58,729 bases of DNA from Sphingopyxis sp. (GTDB taxonomy: Bacteria; Pseudomonadota; Alphaproteobacteria; Sphingomonadales; Sphingomonadaceae). Position numbers and translations under genes: made by a program. The DNA lies in the NCBI GenBank assembly GCA_002733865.1, contig NVXM01000038.1, forward strand, positions 1 to 58,729, read 5' to 3'. A model generated the notes under the pieces. It had not been told where the DNA came from and searched no databases. It was given only the letters and a program-made list of their open reading frames with translations. Numbering within the stretch: the stretch's first letter is position 1; the number at the start of each line of letters is the position of its first letter. Shown in pieces: positions 1-8,345 of this stretch.

Positions 1-750
1 GGCGATCACGCGGCCGCCGGCCTGCCGCGCCGCGTTCAGGCGGTCGGCGGTGGCGGCGTCGATGCGGCCCCATTCGCTGTGCATCCGGTGGTCGTCGGTC
101 TCCTCGACCTTGACCGGCAGGAAGGTGCCGGCGCCGACGTGCAGGGTCAGCGTCTCGCTGCCGATGCCGGCGGCGGCCAGGCTGGCGAGCAGGCCCTCGG
201 TGAAGTGCAGCGCCGCGGTCGGGGCGGCGACGGCGCCCTTTTCCTTGGCGAACATGGTCTGATAGTCGTCGGCGTCGCGGGCGTCGATTGCCCGCTTGCT
301 GGCGATATAGGGCGGCAGCGGCATGGTGCCGGCGCGCTCGAGTAGCAGCTCGACCGGCTCTTCGCCGAGGAAGCGCAGGATGAAACTGCCGTCGTCCAGC
401 CTGGCTTCGGCTTCGGCAGAGACGTCGCTGCCGAAATCGACGGTCTCGCCGATGCGCAGGCGCTTGGCGTTGCGGATGAAGGCCTGCCAGCGGCGGAGGT
501 CGACGCGCTTGTGCAGCGTCGCGCCGATGCGGGCGTCGCCGCGGGTGCCGGTCAGCTGAGCCGGGATAACTTTCGTATCGTTAAAGACCAATATATCATC
601 GGGGCCGAGCAGATCCGGCAGGTCGCTGACCAGATGGTCGGACAGCCGGTTTCCGGAGACTTGCAGCAGCTTCGCGCTGTCGCGCGGCACCGCCGGTCGC
701 AGCGCTATGCTCTCCGGCGGGAGGTCAAAGTCGAAAAGATCAACGCGCAC
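1..750 (-). CDS. queA: tRNA preQ1(34) S-adenosylmethionine ribosyltransferase-isomerase QueA, 3' end cut by window
   Basis: QueA moves the ribosyl part of S-adenosylmethionine onto 7-aminomethyl-7-deazaguanine in tRNA, giving epoxyqueuosine at wobble position 34. The visible 250 residues open with MRVDLFDFDLPPE, the usual QueA N-terminus, and include PRDSAKLL, DILVFNDTKVIPAQL and LHVGAGTFLPV, all family signatures. The start is a GTG at 750, 8 bp after the cyclophilin stop codon, so it is probably co-transcribed as the last seen member of the xseB-ispA-coaD-ppi-queA run. The C-terminal part lies outside the window. Identity is near certain; the GTG start is the best fit to family length. Confidence 0.93.
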   Translation of the reverse strand, partial: MRVDLFDFDLPPESIALRPAVPRDSAKLLQVSGNRLSDHLVSDLPDLLGPDDILVFNDTKVIPAQLTGTRGDARIGATLHKRVDLRRWQAFIRNAKRLRIGETVDFGSDVSAEAEARLDDGSFILRFLGEEPVELLLERAGTMPLPPYIASKRAIDARDADDYQTMFAKEKGAVAAPTAALHFTEGLLASLAAAGIGSETLTLHVGAGTFLPVKVEETDDHRMHSEWGRIDAATADRLNAARQAGGRVIA

Positions 751-758
751 CGGCCGGG

Positions 759-1409
759 CTAGGGATTGATCGGGGCGTTCAGATCATCGACGGTGATCGG
801 TTTTTCGGACAGGCCTGTCCCGGGACCCGGCAGAACCGGCGGCTTGTTGTCGGCTGCGATCGAGGCCTGCAATATCCGGCTGGGATTGAGCGGCGGTTCG
901 CCGCGGGCGATCTTGTCGACATATTCCATGCCGGAAGTGACGCGGCCAAAGGCGGAATATTTGCCGTCGAGCGAAAAGCGCGGATAGAAGACGATGAAAA
1001 ACTGGCTGTTGGCGCTGTCCTCACCCTGGGCGCGAGCCATCGAGACCACACCGCGCACATGCGGAAACTTGCCGAATTCCGCTTTCAGATCGGGCAGATC
1101 GGAGCCGCCCATGCCGGTGCCGGTCGGGTCGCCGGTCTGCGCCATGAAGCCGTCGATCACGCGGTGAAATATCTGGCCGTCATAAAATCCCTGACGGGTC
1201 AGGGTCTTGATGCGCTCGACATGATTGGGTGCGAGCGTCGAAAACAGCTGTATCGCAACGCGCCCGCCGGTCGAAAGATCGAGATAGAGAATATTCTCTT
1301 CAGCGGGCACCGATGCGGGTGCCGGTGCCTTTTCCTCCACTTCTTGCGCATGGCCGGTTCCGGAAACCAGAAACAGGGCGGAGAAGGTCAAAAATAATTT
1401 ACGCAGCAT
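759..1409 (-). CDS. Secreted cyclophilin-type peptidylprolyl isomerase
   Basis: Cyclophilin catalysing cis-trans isomerisation of X-Pro bonds, probably in the periplasm. The start at 1409 puts a classic signal peptide first (MLRKLFLTFSALFLVSG, cleavage near GHAQ), followed by an acidic/proline linker and a cyclophilin fold. Visible core motifs are FHRVIDGFMAQTGDPTGTG and NSQFFIVF. A longer reading from 1445 adds 12 residues ahead of the signal sequence and is less likely. The protein is about 216 residues and ends with a short proline-rich tail. It lies 85 bp after coaD and 8 bp before queA on the same strand. Confidence 0.9.
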   Translation of the reverse strand: MLRKLFLTFSALFLVSGTGHAQEVEEKAPAPASVPAEENILYLDLSTGGRVAIQLFSTLAPNHVERIKTLTRQGFYDGQIFHRVIDGFMAQTGDPTGTGMGGSDLPDLKAEFGKFPHVRGVVSMARAQGEDSANSQFFIVFYPRFSLDGKYSAFGRVTSGMEYVDKIARGEPPLNPSRILQASIAADNKPPVLPGPGTGLSEKPITVDDLNAPINP

Positions 1410-1494
1410 GGCATACTCGTTTGGCATCAGGGTTTGGAAACGCAACTGGTCTTTGAACGATTCTACCTTTCACTGCAATGAATTGCTGTTTCGG

Positions 1495-1998
1495 CTATTG
1501 GTCGCCCTTGAGACCGATTTTCTCCACGCGGCTGGTGATTTCATTGGCCACCAGCGGCGTCACGAATTTGTGGATCTCGCCGCCGAACATCGCAATTTCC
1601 TTCACCAGGCGCGATGCAATCGGCTGCAGCGAGACATCGGCCATCAGGAAGACGGTTTCGATATCGTCGTTCAGCTGCTGGTTCATGCCGGCCATCTGAT
1701 ATTCATATTCAAAGTCGGCCACAGCCCGCAGCCCGCGCACGATGACGCTGGCGCCCTGTTTTTCGGCAAATTTCATCAGCAGCATGTTGAAGCCGACGAC
1801 TTCCACGCCCTCGCCCAGCTCGGCGGTTTCGCGGCGCACCATCTCGAGCCGCTCCTCGTCCGAAAACATCGGCGATTTCGACGGGTTGGTGGTGACGCCG
1901 ATCACCAGCTTGTCGACCAGGCGCATGCCGCGCTTGATAATATCCATATGTCCCAGGGTGATCGGGTCAAAAGTCCCCGGATAAACGCCGATTCTCAT
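1495..1998 (-). CDS. coaD: Phosphopantetheine adenylyltransferase
   Basis: CoaD transfers AMP from ATP to 4'-phosphopantetheine, making dephospho-CoA, the penultimate step of CoA synthesis in the cytoplasm. The 167-residue length is standard. The N-terminus MRIGVYPGTFDPITLGHMD holds the nucleotidyltransferase (T/H)xGH motif, and FMLLMKFAEKQ and VIVRGLRAVADFEYE are typical CoaD blocks. The ATG at 1998 follows a clear GGGGAG ribosome binding site. It lies 14 bp downstream of ispA and is probably in the same operon. panB, an earlier step of the same pathway, is 14 kb away and separate. Confidence 0.96.
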   Translation of the reverse strand: MRIGVYPGTFDPITLGHMDIIKRGMRLVDKLVIGVTTNPSKSPMFSDEERLEMVRRETAELGEGVEVVGFNMLLMKFAEKQGASVIVRGLRAVADFEYEYQMAGMNQQLNDDIETVFLMADVSLQPIASRLVKEIAMFGGEIHKFVTPLVANEITSRVEKIGLKGDQ

Positions 1999-2012
1999 AT
2001 TTTGCTCCCCGA

Positions 2013-2915
2013 CTAGCGATCTCTTGCGATGGTATATTCGGCGATGGCGCGCAGCAGGTCCGCTTCGCTGCCATAGCCGCTCAGATGCGATTTGGCCTGA
2101 TTGGCCAGCATCTGGGCCTGCTCCCTGGCCCGGTCCAGACCCATCAGGCTCAAAAAAGTCTCCTTGCCCGCCACGGCATCTTTCTGCAGCGCCTTGCCGG
2201 CCTTTTGCTCGTCACCCTCGACGTCCAATATGTCGTCTGCAATCTGGAAGGCGAGGCCCAGATCATGGGCATAGCCGCGAAGGCTGACCCGGCCTTCATC
2301 CGGCACACGGCCCAGAATGGCACCAATTTCCACGCAGGCAGCGATCAATGCGCCGGTTTTCAGCTGCTGCAGCCGCGTAACCGTCTGCAAGTCAAAAGTA
2401 GAATTTGCGGCCACCAGATCCATCATCTGGCCGCCGGCCATGCCAGCAGGGCCGGCGGCCTGGGCGAGGCAGGCGGTCATCTCGGCGCGGACAAAAGGGT
2501 CGTGATGAGTGCGGTCGTCGGACAGCAGGCCAAAGGCGAGCGCATGCAGCGCATCGCCAGCGAGCACCGCCGTCGCTTCGCCGAAGGCAATATGGGTGGT
2601 CGGCTTGCCCCGGCGCAGGTCGTCATCATCCATACAGGGCAGGTCATCGTGAATCAGCGAATAGACATGCAAGGCCTCGACGGCCGTTGCCGCCCGGACG
2701 GCGCAGGACTCATCGACGTTAAACAGTCCGGCCGTCGCCATCACCAGCAATGGCCGCAGCCGTTTGCCCCCGCCGATCGCGGCGTGCCGCATGGCCTCGT
2801 ACAATTCACGGCGAGCGTCATTGGGAACCTGCAACAATGTATCGAACTGCCGGTCCACCAGAGTGGCGACTCGCCCCATCTCCCGAAAGAGGTCCGAATT
2901 ATTGTTGGCCGCCAA
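2013..2915 (-). CDS. ispA: Polyprenyl synthetase, farnesyl diphosphate synthase type
   Basis: Short-chain trans-prenyl diphosphate synthase condensing isopentenyl diphosphate with allylic diphosphates to make farnesyl diphosphate. The first Asp-rich motif is seen in HDDLPCMDDDDLRRGKPT and the second in FQIADDILDVEGD; GGGKRLRPLL is the substrate-binding block. Length and the single-gene context after xseB match bacterial IspA. The start is uncertain: TTG at 2915 gives about 300 residues, the family norm, and has a weak GGA site upstream; the first ATG at 2879 gives 288 residues but has its GGGAG directly abutting. Either leaves the catalytic core intact. Confidence 0.92.
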   Translation of the reverse strand: MAANNNSDLFREMGRVATLVDRQFDTLLQVPNDARRELYEAMRHAAIGGGKRLRPLLVMATAGLFNVDESCAVRAATAVEALHVYSLIHDDLPCMDDDDLRRGKPTTHIAFGEATAVLAGDALHALAFGLLSDDRTHHDPFVRAEMTACLAQAAGPAGMAGGQMMDLVAANSTFDLQTVTRLQQLKTGALIAACVEIGAILGRVPDEGRVSLRGYAHDLGLAFQIADDILDVEGDEQKAGKALQKDAVAGKETFLSLMGLDRAREQAQMLANQAKSHLSGYGSEADLLRAIAEYTIARDR

Positions 2916-2919
2916 CGGT

Positions 2920-3168
2920 TCAGTCCGCGTCAAAAGGAACAGTGGCTTGCGGCTTGCCATCCCGATCGAGAGTGATTTTCTCGATCTTCGCCTGCGCTGA
3001 TTCCAGGCGCTGCTGGCACAGACCGCGCAGTTTTTCACCCTCGCTGTAAAGCTCTATCGACTGGTCGAGCGGCACGTCACCGCTTTCCAGCTTGCGGACG
3101 ATGTCTTCGAGACGCTTCAGCGCGTCCTCAAAATTCAGCGTGGCAAGATCTTCTTTGGTTTCGCTCAT
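2920..3168 (-). CDS. xseB: Exodeoxyribonuclease VII small subunit
   Basis: XseB is the small helical subunit of exonuclease VII, which trims single-stranded DNA together with XseA (not in this window). The 82-residue protein has the family pattern FEDALKRLEDIVRKLESGD, then LDQSIELYSEGEKLRGLC and LESAQAKIEKI. ATG at 3168 gives the usual length; a TTG at 3180 would add four residues. Its stop is 4 bp from the preferred ispA start, a widespread xseB-ispA arrangement. Confidence 0.95.
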   Translation of the reverse strand: MSETKEDLATLNFEDALKRLEDIVRKLESGDVPLDQSIELYSEGEKLRGLCQQRLESAQAKIEKITLDRDGKPQATVPFDAD

Positions 3169-3268
3169 GGCGAGATTCAATGACGACGCTTTGGGTCGCG
3201 GTCAAGGGCTTGGGCTTCACTATCGTTAACTTCCGGTGTAGCTTTGCAAAAAAACGGTGGGAGAAAAT

Positions 3269-3946
3269 ATGTTCATCGGTCATTTTGCACCAGCAATGGT
3301 GGCTGCATCCCATCCCAGGGCACCCGGACTCGGGACCCTTTTCGTTGCCGGCCAGTTGCTGGACTTCGGTTTCTTCGGACTCGCCCTCATCGGCATCGAA
3401 AATTTTCGCATCACACCCGGAATTACCAAAATGGTACCGCTCGACCTTTACGACATGCCTTATACCCACAGTCTGCTCGGCAGCACCCTGCTGGCAGCGG
3501 GCTTCGCGCTGCTGTTCTGGATATTCACGCGCAACCGCACGGGCGCGCTGATTGGTGGAGCCGTGGTTCTGTCGCACTGGTTTCTCGATCTGCTGGTCCA
3601 TGCACCGGACCTGACGCTCGCTGGTTCACCGCCGAAGTTCGGTTTCGGCCTGTGGAACTATCCGATGATCGAGATGCCGCTGGAGCTTGGCATCACGTTC
3701 GGTGCTCTGGCTTTTTACGTCATGCGGACCAGGGCCATTTCCGGCCAGTCGAAATATGCGCTTGGCCTTTTGGCCGTATTGCTGCTCGCGTTCCAATCGA
3801 TCAACTGGTTCGGCCCCGAACCGCAGTCTGCGGATGCGGCGATGAAGCTGACCGGGCTGTTTGCTTTCTCGGTCGCAGCCTTGGCAGCATGGTGGGTGGG
3901 GCGGACGCGAATATTGAAACAGACATCAACACAGGACCGAACATGA
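3269..3946 (+). CDS. Integral membrane protein, YdjM/DUF457-like
   Basis: A roughly 225-residue membrane protein with about six hydrophobic segments. Histidine/aspartate motifs sit near membrane edges: GHFAP at the N-terminus, YTHSLLGS, and LSHWFLDLLVHAPDLTL. This spacing resembles the membrane-bound metal-dependent hydrolase (YdjM/DUF457) family, but the match was made by eye only. ATG at 3269 has a GGGAG ribosome binding site; a GTG 12 bp upstream lacks one. Its stop overlaps the start of the next gene (ATGA), so the two are translationally coupled. Function is unknown; the family assignment is an inference. Confidence 0.7.
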   Translation: MFIGHFAPAMVAASHPRAPGLGTLFVAGQLLDFGFFGLALIGIENFRITPGITKMVPLDLYDMPYTHSLLGSTLLAAGFALLFWIFTRNRTGALIGGAVVLSHWFLDLLVHAPDLTLAGSPPKFGFGLWNYPMIEMPLELGITFGALAFYVMRTRAISGQSKYALGLLAVLLLAFQSINWFGPEPQSADAAMKLTGLFAFSVAALAAWWVGRTRILKQTSTQDRT

Positions 3947-4350
3947 CCCAATATATTGCCGCTTATGCCATTGCCGCCGTCATTTTCGGTATTCTCGACG
4001 CGATCTGGCTAAGCAACGCCGCGCCTTCGCTCTACCGTCCGATCATCGGCGACATCATGGCGGACAAGTTCCGCCTCGCACCGGCGCTGACCTTCTACGC
4101 GCTCTATCTCGGCGGGATGATGTGGTTTGCGGTGCGGCCGGCGCTGCTCGACGGCCAGTGGACGACAGCACTACTTAATGGCGCGCTGCTCGGGTTTTTC
4201 TGCTATGCAACCTTCGACCTGACCAGCCAGGCGGTGCTCAAGACTTGGTCCACCAAATTAACCATCATCGACATGATCTGGGGCACATTTGCGACTGGCA
4301 CGACCGCAGCACTGACTGCGTTTCTGGTCCTGAAATTCGTAAAGGCTTAA
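3943..4350 (+). CDS. DUF2177 family membrane protein
   Basis: A 135-residue protein with four predicted membrane helices. The N-terminus ends in GILDAIWLSN, and the middle and C-terminus contain YALYLGGMMWFAV, FFCYATFDLTSQAVL and DMIWGTFATG, the order of conserved blocks in DUF2177 proteins. It overlaps the preceding membrane-protein gene by 4 bp (ATGA), so the pair is an operon. No catalytic motif is evident and no function is known for the family. Confidence 0.8.
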   Translation: MTQYIAAYAIAAVIFGILDAIWLSNAAPSLYRPIIGDIMADKFRLAPALTFYALYLGGMMWFAVRPALLDGQWTTALLNGALLGFFCYATFDLTSQAVLKTWSTKLTIIDMIWGTFATGTTAALTAFLVLKFVKA

Positions 4351-4357
4351 AGCGCGG

Positions 4358-4537
4358 TCACCTTTTCAGGGCACCGGCAAGCGCTTCCATCCTTGCCGGT
4401 AGCTGCGATAATATCTCTTGCTGACGCTCGTCCGTCGCCGTTCCCCATTCGCCAATTTCCGCCAGACTGCGCCCGCAGCCCAGGCACAGGCCGCTCGACC
4501 GGTCGATGGTACAAATATCGTTGCAGGGCGATTTCAT
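4358..4537 (-). CDS. DUF1289 small cysteine-rich protein
   Basis: A 59-residue protein that starts MKSPCNDICTIDRSSGLCLG and continues CGRSLAEIGEW. This is the DUF1289 pattern, with four cysteines (positions 5, 9, 18, 21) suited to binding a metal ion. The start ATG overlaps the stop of the upstream DsbA-family gene (ATGA), so expression is coupled. The family is of unknown function and is common in proteobacteria next to varied enzymes. Confidence comes from the motif and the coupling. Confidence 0.85.
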   Translation of the reverse strand: MKSPCNDICTIDRSSGLCLGCGRSLAEIGEWGTATDERQQEILSQLPARMEALAGALKR

Positions 4538-5136
4538 GCCGCGGACAATTGCTCGTCAATCTGTCCCAGCCGCTCCTTGCCAAAATAGATCTCGCCATCG
4601 ACGAACATGGTGGGAATGCCAAAGGCCCCGCGTGCGACCGCCTGTTCGGTATTGTCGATCAGCGCCTGTTTGATCGCCGGATCCTGCGTCTTTTCGAACA
4701 GCGCCTCAGCATCAAAACCGCCATCATCCAGAATCCTGCCGAGCGCCCCGCTATCGGTCACGTCGAGCCCTTGCTCCCAGATCGCCGGCAACAGGGCTTC
4801 GACAAATCCGGCGCGTTCGTTCGGTTCCAAGGCGACCAACATCCGCAACAATGTAATGGTGTTGAACGGAAATTTCGGATTCATCTTGAATTTTGTCAGG
4901 CCATGTTTGGCAATGAACCGGTTTATCTCCAGCATCGCATAGTCATTCTTTCCCTTCACGTCCGCGTCGCGCACAAAAGGCGGTGCGTTGCCGGTCAGCT
5001 TGTGCATTCCGCCAAGAAAGGCCGGGGTGACTTCGATGGTTGCGCCATGCTTCTCGGCCAGCGCCCTCAGCGGCGACCAGATCAGATAGGCGTTGGGGCT
5101 TACGAAATCGAAAATCAGTTCGATGGTCTTGGTCAT
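4534..5136 (-). CDS. 2-hydroxychromene-2-carboxylate isomerase family protein (DsbA fold)
   Basis: Thioredoxin-fold protein of the HCCA isomerase / kappa-GST group, about 200 residues. The N-terminus ELIFDFVSPNAYLIW has the family's Ser where DsbA has a redox Cys. The C-terminus has ARGAFGIPTMFVDGEIYFG, the cis-Pro loop and GxP(T/H) motif. The family isomerises 2-hydroxychromene-2-carboxylate in naphthalene breakdown, but most members have unknown, probably glutathione-linked substrates. ATG at 5136 has an AGGAG site, which lies inside a small hairpin made by a dispersed repeat. A longer reading to 5265 would translate that repeat and is rejected. Confidence 0.85.
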   Translation of the reverse strand: MTKTIELIFDFVSPNAYLIWSPLRALAEKHGATIEVTPAFLGGMHKLTGNAPPFVRDADVKGKNDYAMLEINRFIAKHGLTKFKMNPKFPFNTITLLRMLVALEPNERAGFVEALLPAIWEQGLDVTDSGALGRILDDGGFDAEALFEKTQDPAIKQALIDNTEQAVARGAFGIPTMFVDGEIYFGKERLGQIDEQLSAA

Positions 5137-5145
5137 GCGAATGTG

Positions 5146-5225
5146 CTCCTGCGGAGGCAGGAGCCCATCTCCCGCCATTTCGTCCAGACGCCAACTCTGG
5201 AGATGGACCCCCGCCTTCGCGGGGG
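5146..5225. repeat. Dispersed inverted repeat, family A, copy 1
   Basis: Two facing arms, CTCCTGC-GGAG-GCAGGAG followed by CCCATCTCC (about 5146-5173) and GGAGATGGACCCCCGCC followed by a GGGGG stem (about 5197-5225). A second copy lies at 26878-27025. The left arm alone forms a 7-bp stem that, on the minus strand, contains the ribosome binding site of the 4534-5136 gene. No coding function is seen. It resembles the REP-like palindromes common between sphingomonad genes. Confidence 0.75.
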
Positions 5226-5307
5226 TACGGACTCCACTCCATAAAGCAGCGCTACGAAACATCAATTCCCTCTAGGCGAAATTGTCCCGCCTCGTTAAAG
5301 GGTCTGC

Positions 5308-7515
5308 ATGACCACAGACACGCTGATCGCAGAGCCCCAGATCTCCACCGAAACCGTGCGCGAGCACGGGCTCAATGCAGAGGAATATCAGCGCATATTG
5401 AACGCGTTGGGCCGCGAGCCGAATATCACCGAGCTCGGAATATTTTCGGTCATGTGGTCGGAACATTGTTCCTACAAGTCGTCGCGCCTGCATCTGAAGA
5501 AGCTGCCCACCACCGGCCCGCAGGTGATCTGCGGCCCTGGCGAAAATGCCGGGGTGATCGATATCGGCGATGGCCAAGCGGCGATCTTCAAAATGGAGAG
5601 CCACAACCACCCGTCCTATATCGAACCCTATCAGGGCGCAGCTACCGGCGTCGGCGGCATCCTGCGCGACGTCTTCACGATGGGCGCGCGGCCTGTTGCG
5701 AACCTGAACGCGCTGCGTTTCGGGCGCCCCGACCATCCGAAGATGAAGCATCTGGTCAAGGGCGTGGTTGCCGGGATCGGCGGCTACGGCAATTGCGTCG
5801 GTGTACCGACGGTCGGCGGCGAGACCAATTTCGATCCGGCCTATGACGGCAATATCATCGTCAACGCGATGACCGTAGGCGTGGCCGATGCGGACAAGAT
5901 TTTCTACTCGGCTGCCAGCGGCGTTGGCAATCCGATCGTCTATGTCGGTTCCAAAACCGGGCGCGACGGGATTCACGGCGCGACCATGGCGAGCGCGGAA
6001 TTTGACGATGACAGCGACGAGAAGCGCCCCACCGTGCAGGTTGGCGATCCATTCACCGAAAAGCTGCTGATCGAGGCCTGCCTCGAGCTGATGGCCAGCG
6101 ATGCGATTGTCGCGATTCAGGATATGGGCGCAGCCGGCCTGACCAGTTCCAGCGTCGAAATGGCAACCAATGGCGAAGTCGGCATCATCCTCGACATGGA
6201 CAAGGTGCCGTGCCGCGAAACCGGCATGACCGCTTACGAAATGATGCTCAGCGAATCGCAGGAACGCATGCTGATGGTGCTCAAGCCCGGCCGCGAGGAA
6301 ATGGCCGAAGCGATCTTCACCAAATGGGAACTGGATTTCGCGGTAATCGGCGAGGTCACCGACACCCGCCGGATGGTGCTGACTCACAAGGGCGAAACCG
6401 TCTGCGACATCCCGCTCGGCCCACTCGCCGATGATGCGCCGCTCTATGACCGCCCGCATCTGACCCGCGGGGAATATGCCGCGCATATCAATACCCAGCC
6501 GCTCGGCGATATACCCGAAAGCACCGATATCGGCGCGGATTTGCTCAAGATGATGGCCAGCCCCGCGCTCGCTTCGCGCCGCTGGATTTGGGAACAATAT
6601 GATTCACAGGTCGGCGCCGACACCGCCCAGCGGTCCGGCGGCGATGCGGCGGTGGTCCGCGTGCACGGCACCAACAAGGGCCTCGCCATCACCACCGACT
6701 GCACCCCGCGCTATTGCAAGGCCGATCCCTATGAAGGCGGCAAGCAGGCGATCGCCGAAGCCTATCGCAATCTCTGCGCGGTCGGCGCTAAGCCGCTCGC
6801 AACCACCGACTGCATGAATTTCGGTAACCCCGAAAAGCCGCATATCATGGGCCAGTTCGTCGGCTGTATCGAGGGCATGGCCGAAGCTTGCAAGGCGCTC
6901 GACATGCCGATCGTCTCGGGCAATGTCAGCCTCTATAACGAGACCACCGGCGGCGACGGCGTCAGCCACGCGATTCTGCCGACGCCGGCGATTGGTGCGG
7001 TCGGCCTGATCGACGATCTCGACATGATGATGACCATCGGCTTCAAGAACGAGGGCGACCATATCGCCACTGTCGGCTTTCACTATGAAGAGCTCGGCCA
7101 GTCGACCTGGCTGCGCGAAATCCACGGCCTGCAAGACGGCCCGCCGCCCAAGGTCGATCTCAAGGACGAACTGTGGGCCGGCCAGGTCATTCGCGAGCTG
7201 ATCGCCGAAGGCAAGGTCACCGCCGTGCATGATATCAGCGATGGCGGCCTTGCCGTGGCGCTGGCCGAAATGGCTTTGGCCGGCAATCTGGGCGCGGAAA
7301 TCGACCAGATGACCGCCGCCTTTGCTTTCAGCGAGGCGCAAGGTCGCTATGTCATCACCTATCGTGCTGACGCCGAACTGGATCGCGAGAAAGTGCCGTT
7401 TGAAAAGATCGGCGAGGTCAAAGGCGACCAGCTGGTGCTGAACGGCAAGCCCCTCCCCGTCAGTGACCTGCGCAATGCCCATGACAGTTTTTTCCGCGAC
7501 TGGATGGAAGACTAG
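5308..7515 (+). CDS. purL: Phosphoribosylformylglycinamidine synthase subunit PurL
   Basis: PurL is the ATP-dependent synthetase subunit that converts FGAR to FGAM in purine synthesis, working with the glutaminase PurQ and with PurS, neither seen here. The 735-residue length is that of the small multi-subunit type. Signatures include GIFSVMWSEHCSYKSS near the N-terminus, FKMESHNHPSYIEPYQGAAT, GGVGN-type glycine loops, and DISDGGLAVALAEMA near the C-terminus. ATG at 5308 fits the family N-terminus. It stands alone, with a repeat-filled gap downstream. Confidence 0.97.
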   Translation: MTTDTLIAEPQISTETVREHGLNAEEYQRILNALGREPNITELGIFSVMWSEHCSYKSSRLHLKKLPTTGPQVICGPGENAGVIDIGDGQAAIFKMESHNHPSYIEPYQGAATGVGGILRDVFTMGARPVANLNALRFGRPDHPKMKHLVKGVVAGIGGYGNCVGVPTVGGETNFDPAYDGNIIVNAMTVGVADADKIFYSAASGVGNPIVYVGSKTGRDGIHGATMASAEFDDDSDEKRPTVQVGDPFTEKLLIEACLELMASDAIVAIQDMGAAGLTSSSVEMATNGEVGIILDMDKVPCRETGMTAYEMMLSESQERMLMVLKPGREEMAEAIFTKWELDFAVIGEVTDTRRMVLTHKGETVCDIPLGPLADDAPLYDRPHLTRGEYAAHINTQPLGDIPESTDIGADLLKMMASPALASRRWIWEQYDSQVGADTAQRSGGDAAVVRVHGTNKGLAITTDCTPRYCKADPYEGGKQAIAEAYRNLCAVGAKPLATTDCMNFGNPEKPHIMGQFVGCIEGMAEACKALDMPIVSGNVSLYNETTGGDGVSHAILPTPAIGAVGLIDDLDMMMTIGFKNEGDHIATVGFHYEELGQSTWLREIHGLQDGPPPKVDLKDELWAGQVIRELIAEGKVTAVHDISDGGLAVALAEMALAGNLGAEIDQMTAAFAFSEAQGRYVITYRADAELDREKVPFEKIGEVKGDQLVLNGKPLPVSDLRNAHDSFFRDWMED

Positions 7516-7741
7516 CCCCTCCACCCCGCTTCGCTCGGTCCCCCTCCCCATGCCTGCGGCACAGGGAGGATGATCTTCAAGCTATGATATGTCTTTCCTC
7601 CCTGTTGCGCAGCAATGGGGAGGAAAAAGATACCATAGCAGTTGCGATTTGGGGATATGCGGGACGAAACTGTCAACCGACGATTATCCTCCCCGTGCCG
7701 CAGGCATGGGGAGGTGGCAGTCCGAGGGACTGACGGAGGGG
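7516..7741. repeat. Composite inverted repeat between purL and DUF3052 gene, family B
   Basis: The outer arms (7516-7571 and 7686-7741) are near mirror images: CCTCCCCATGCCTGCGGCAC reads out of the left arm and its reverse complement is in the right arm with one difference. Between them is a separate small palindrome, TTTCCTCCC-N-GGGGAGGAAA (about 7594-7626), which could act as a bidirectional transcription stop. The rest of the 7516-7853 gap shows no gene. The element begins directly after the purL stop codon. Confidence 0.75.
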
Positions 7742-7853
7742 CCACGGCAATCAGAAACACCGACCCGACCGGCAATTCGCCAACGGGATATGGAACCGCT
7801 GCGGCATCTTGCCGTTGAACATGCTAGTATCACCACAGAAAAGGATGCCCATC

Positions 7854-8261
7854 ATGACCTCAGGCTGTTCCGGAACCCCGCTGGCGAAAAAACTCTCGCT
7901 CAAGGACGGCATGCGCGTCTGGTTTGCCGATATGCCGGACAGCGTGCACGCGGAAATAGAGGACTACGGCCTCACATTGTCCGAGGAGGAAGTGCCCGGC
8001 CCCGGTTTGCACGCCGCTCATATTTTCGTGAAGGATCGGGCAGAAATGGAAAAACAGTTGGGTCTTTTGCGCGAGATGATCGACCCCGCCGGTCAGGTCT
8101 GGGTCAGCTGGCCGAAAAAGGCATCAAAAGTCGAAACCGATATCACCGAAGACGTCATCCGCGAAGTGGCCCTGCCGATGGGCTTTGTCGATATCAAGGT
8201 CTGCGCAGTGGATACGGTCTGGTCAGGGCTGAAACTGGTGATCCGCACGGAATTGCGCTGA
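7854..8261 (+). CDS. DUF3052 domain protein
   Basis: A 135-residue cytoplasmic protein of the DUF3052 family: GCSGTPLAKKLSLKDGMRV at the N-terminus, then a central block with DRAEMEKQL and the strong motif GQVWVSWPKKASK, ending in a VDIKVCAVDTVWSGLKLV strand pattern. ATG at 7854 has an AAGGA site about nine bases upstream; an in-frame ATG at 7845 lies inside that site. The family has no established function. It is a single gene, with repeats upstream and a convergent coq4-like gene downstream. Confidence 0.8.
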   Translation: MTSGCSGTPLAKKLSLKDGMRVWFADMPDSVHAEIEDYGLTLSEEEVPGPGLHAAHIFVKDRAEMEKQLGLLREMIDPAGQVWVSWPKKASKVETDITEDVIREVALPMGFVDIKVCAVDTVWSGLKLVIRTELR

Positions 8262-8345
8262 CCACCTCATCCAGTAGCACTAGACTTGTTTCGGTAAACT
8301 GGTCGGTTTGAGGCGTCATTCGACCAGCGCGCGACTAACGGTGAT

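Noticed and set aside
3251..4350. Single 368-residue reading joining the two small membrane proteins
   Set aside because: The first part is in the wrong frame; the real first gene ends at 3946 and the second starts at 3943.
4347..4622. 91-residue minus-strand frame overlapping the DUF1289 gene
   Set aside because: The real 59-residue DUF1289 protein is read in another frame with its cysteine motif; this frame has none.
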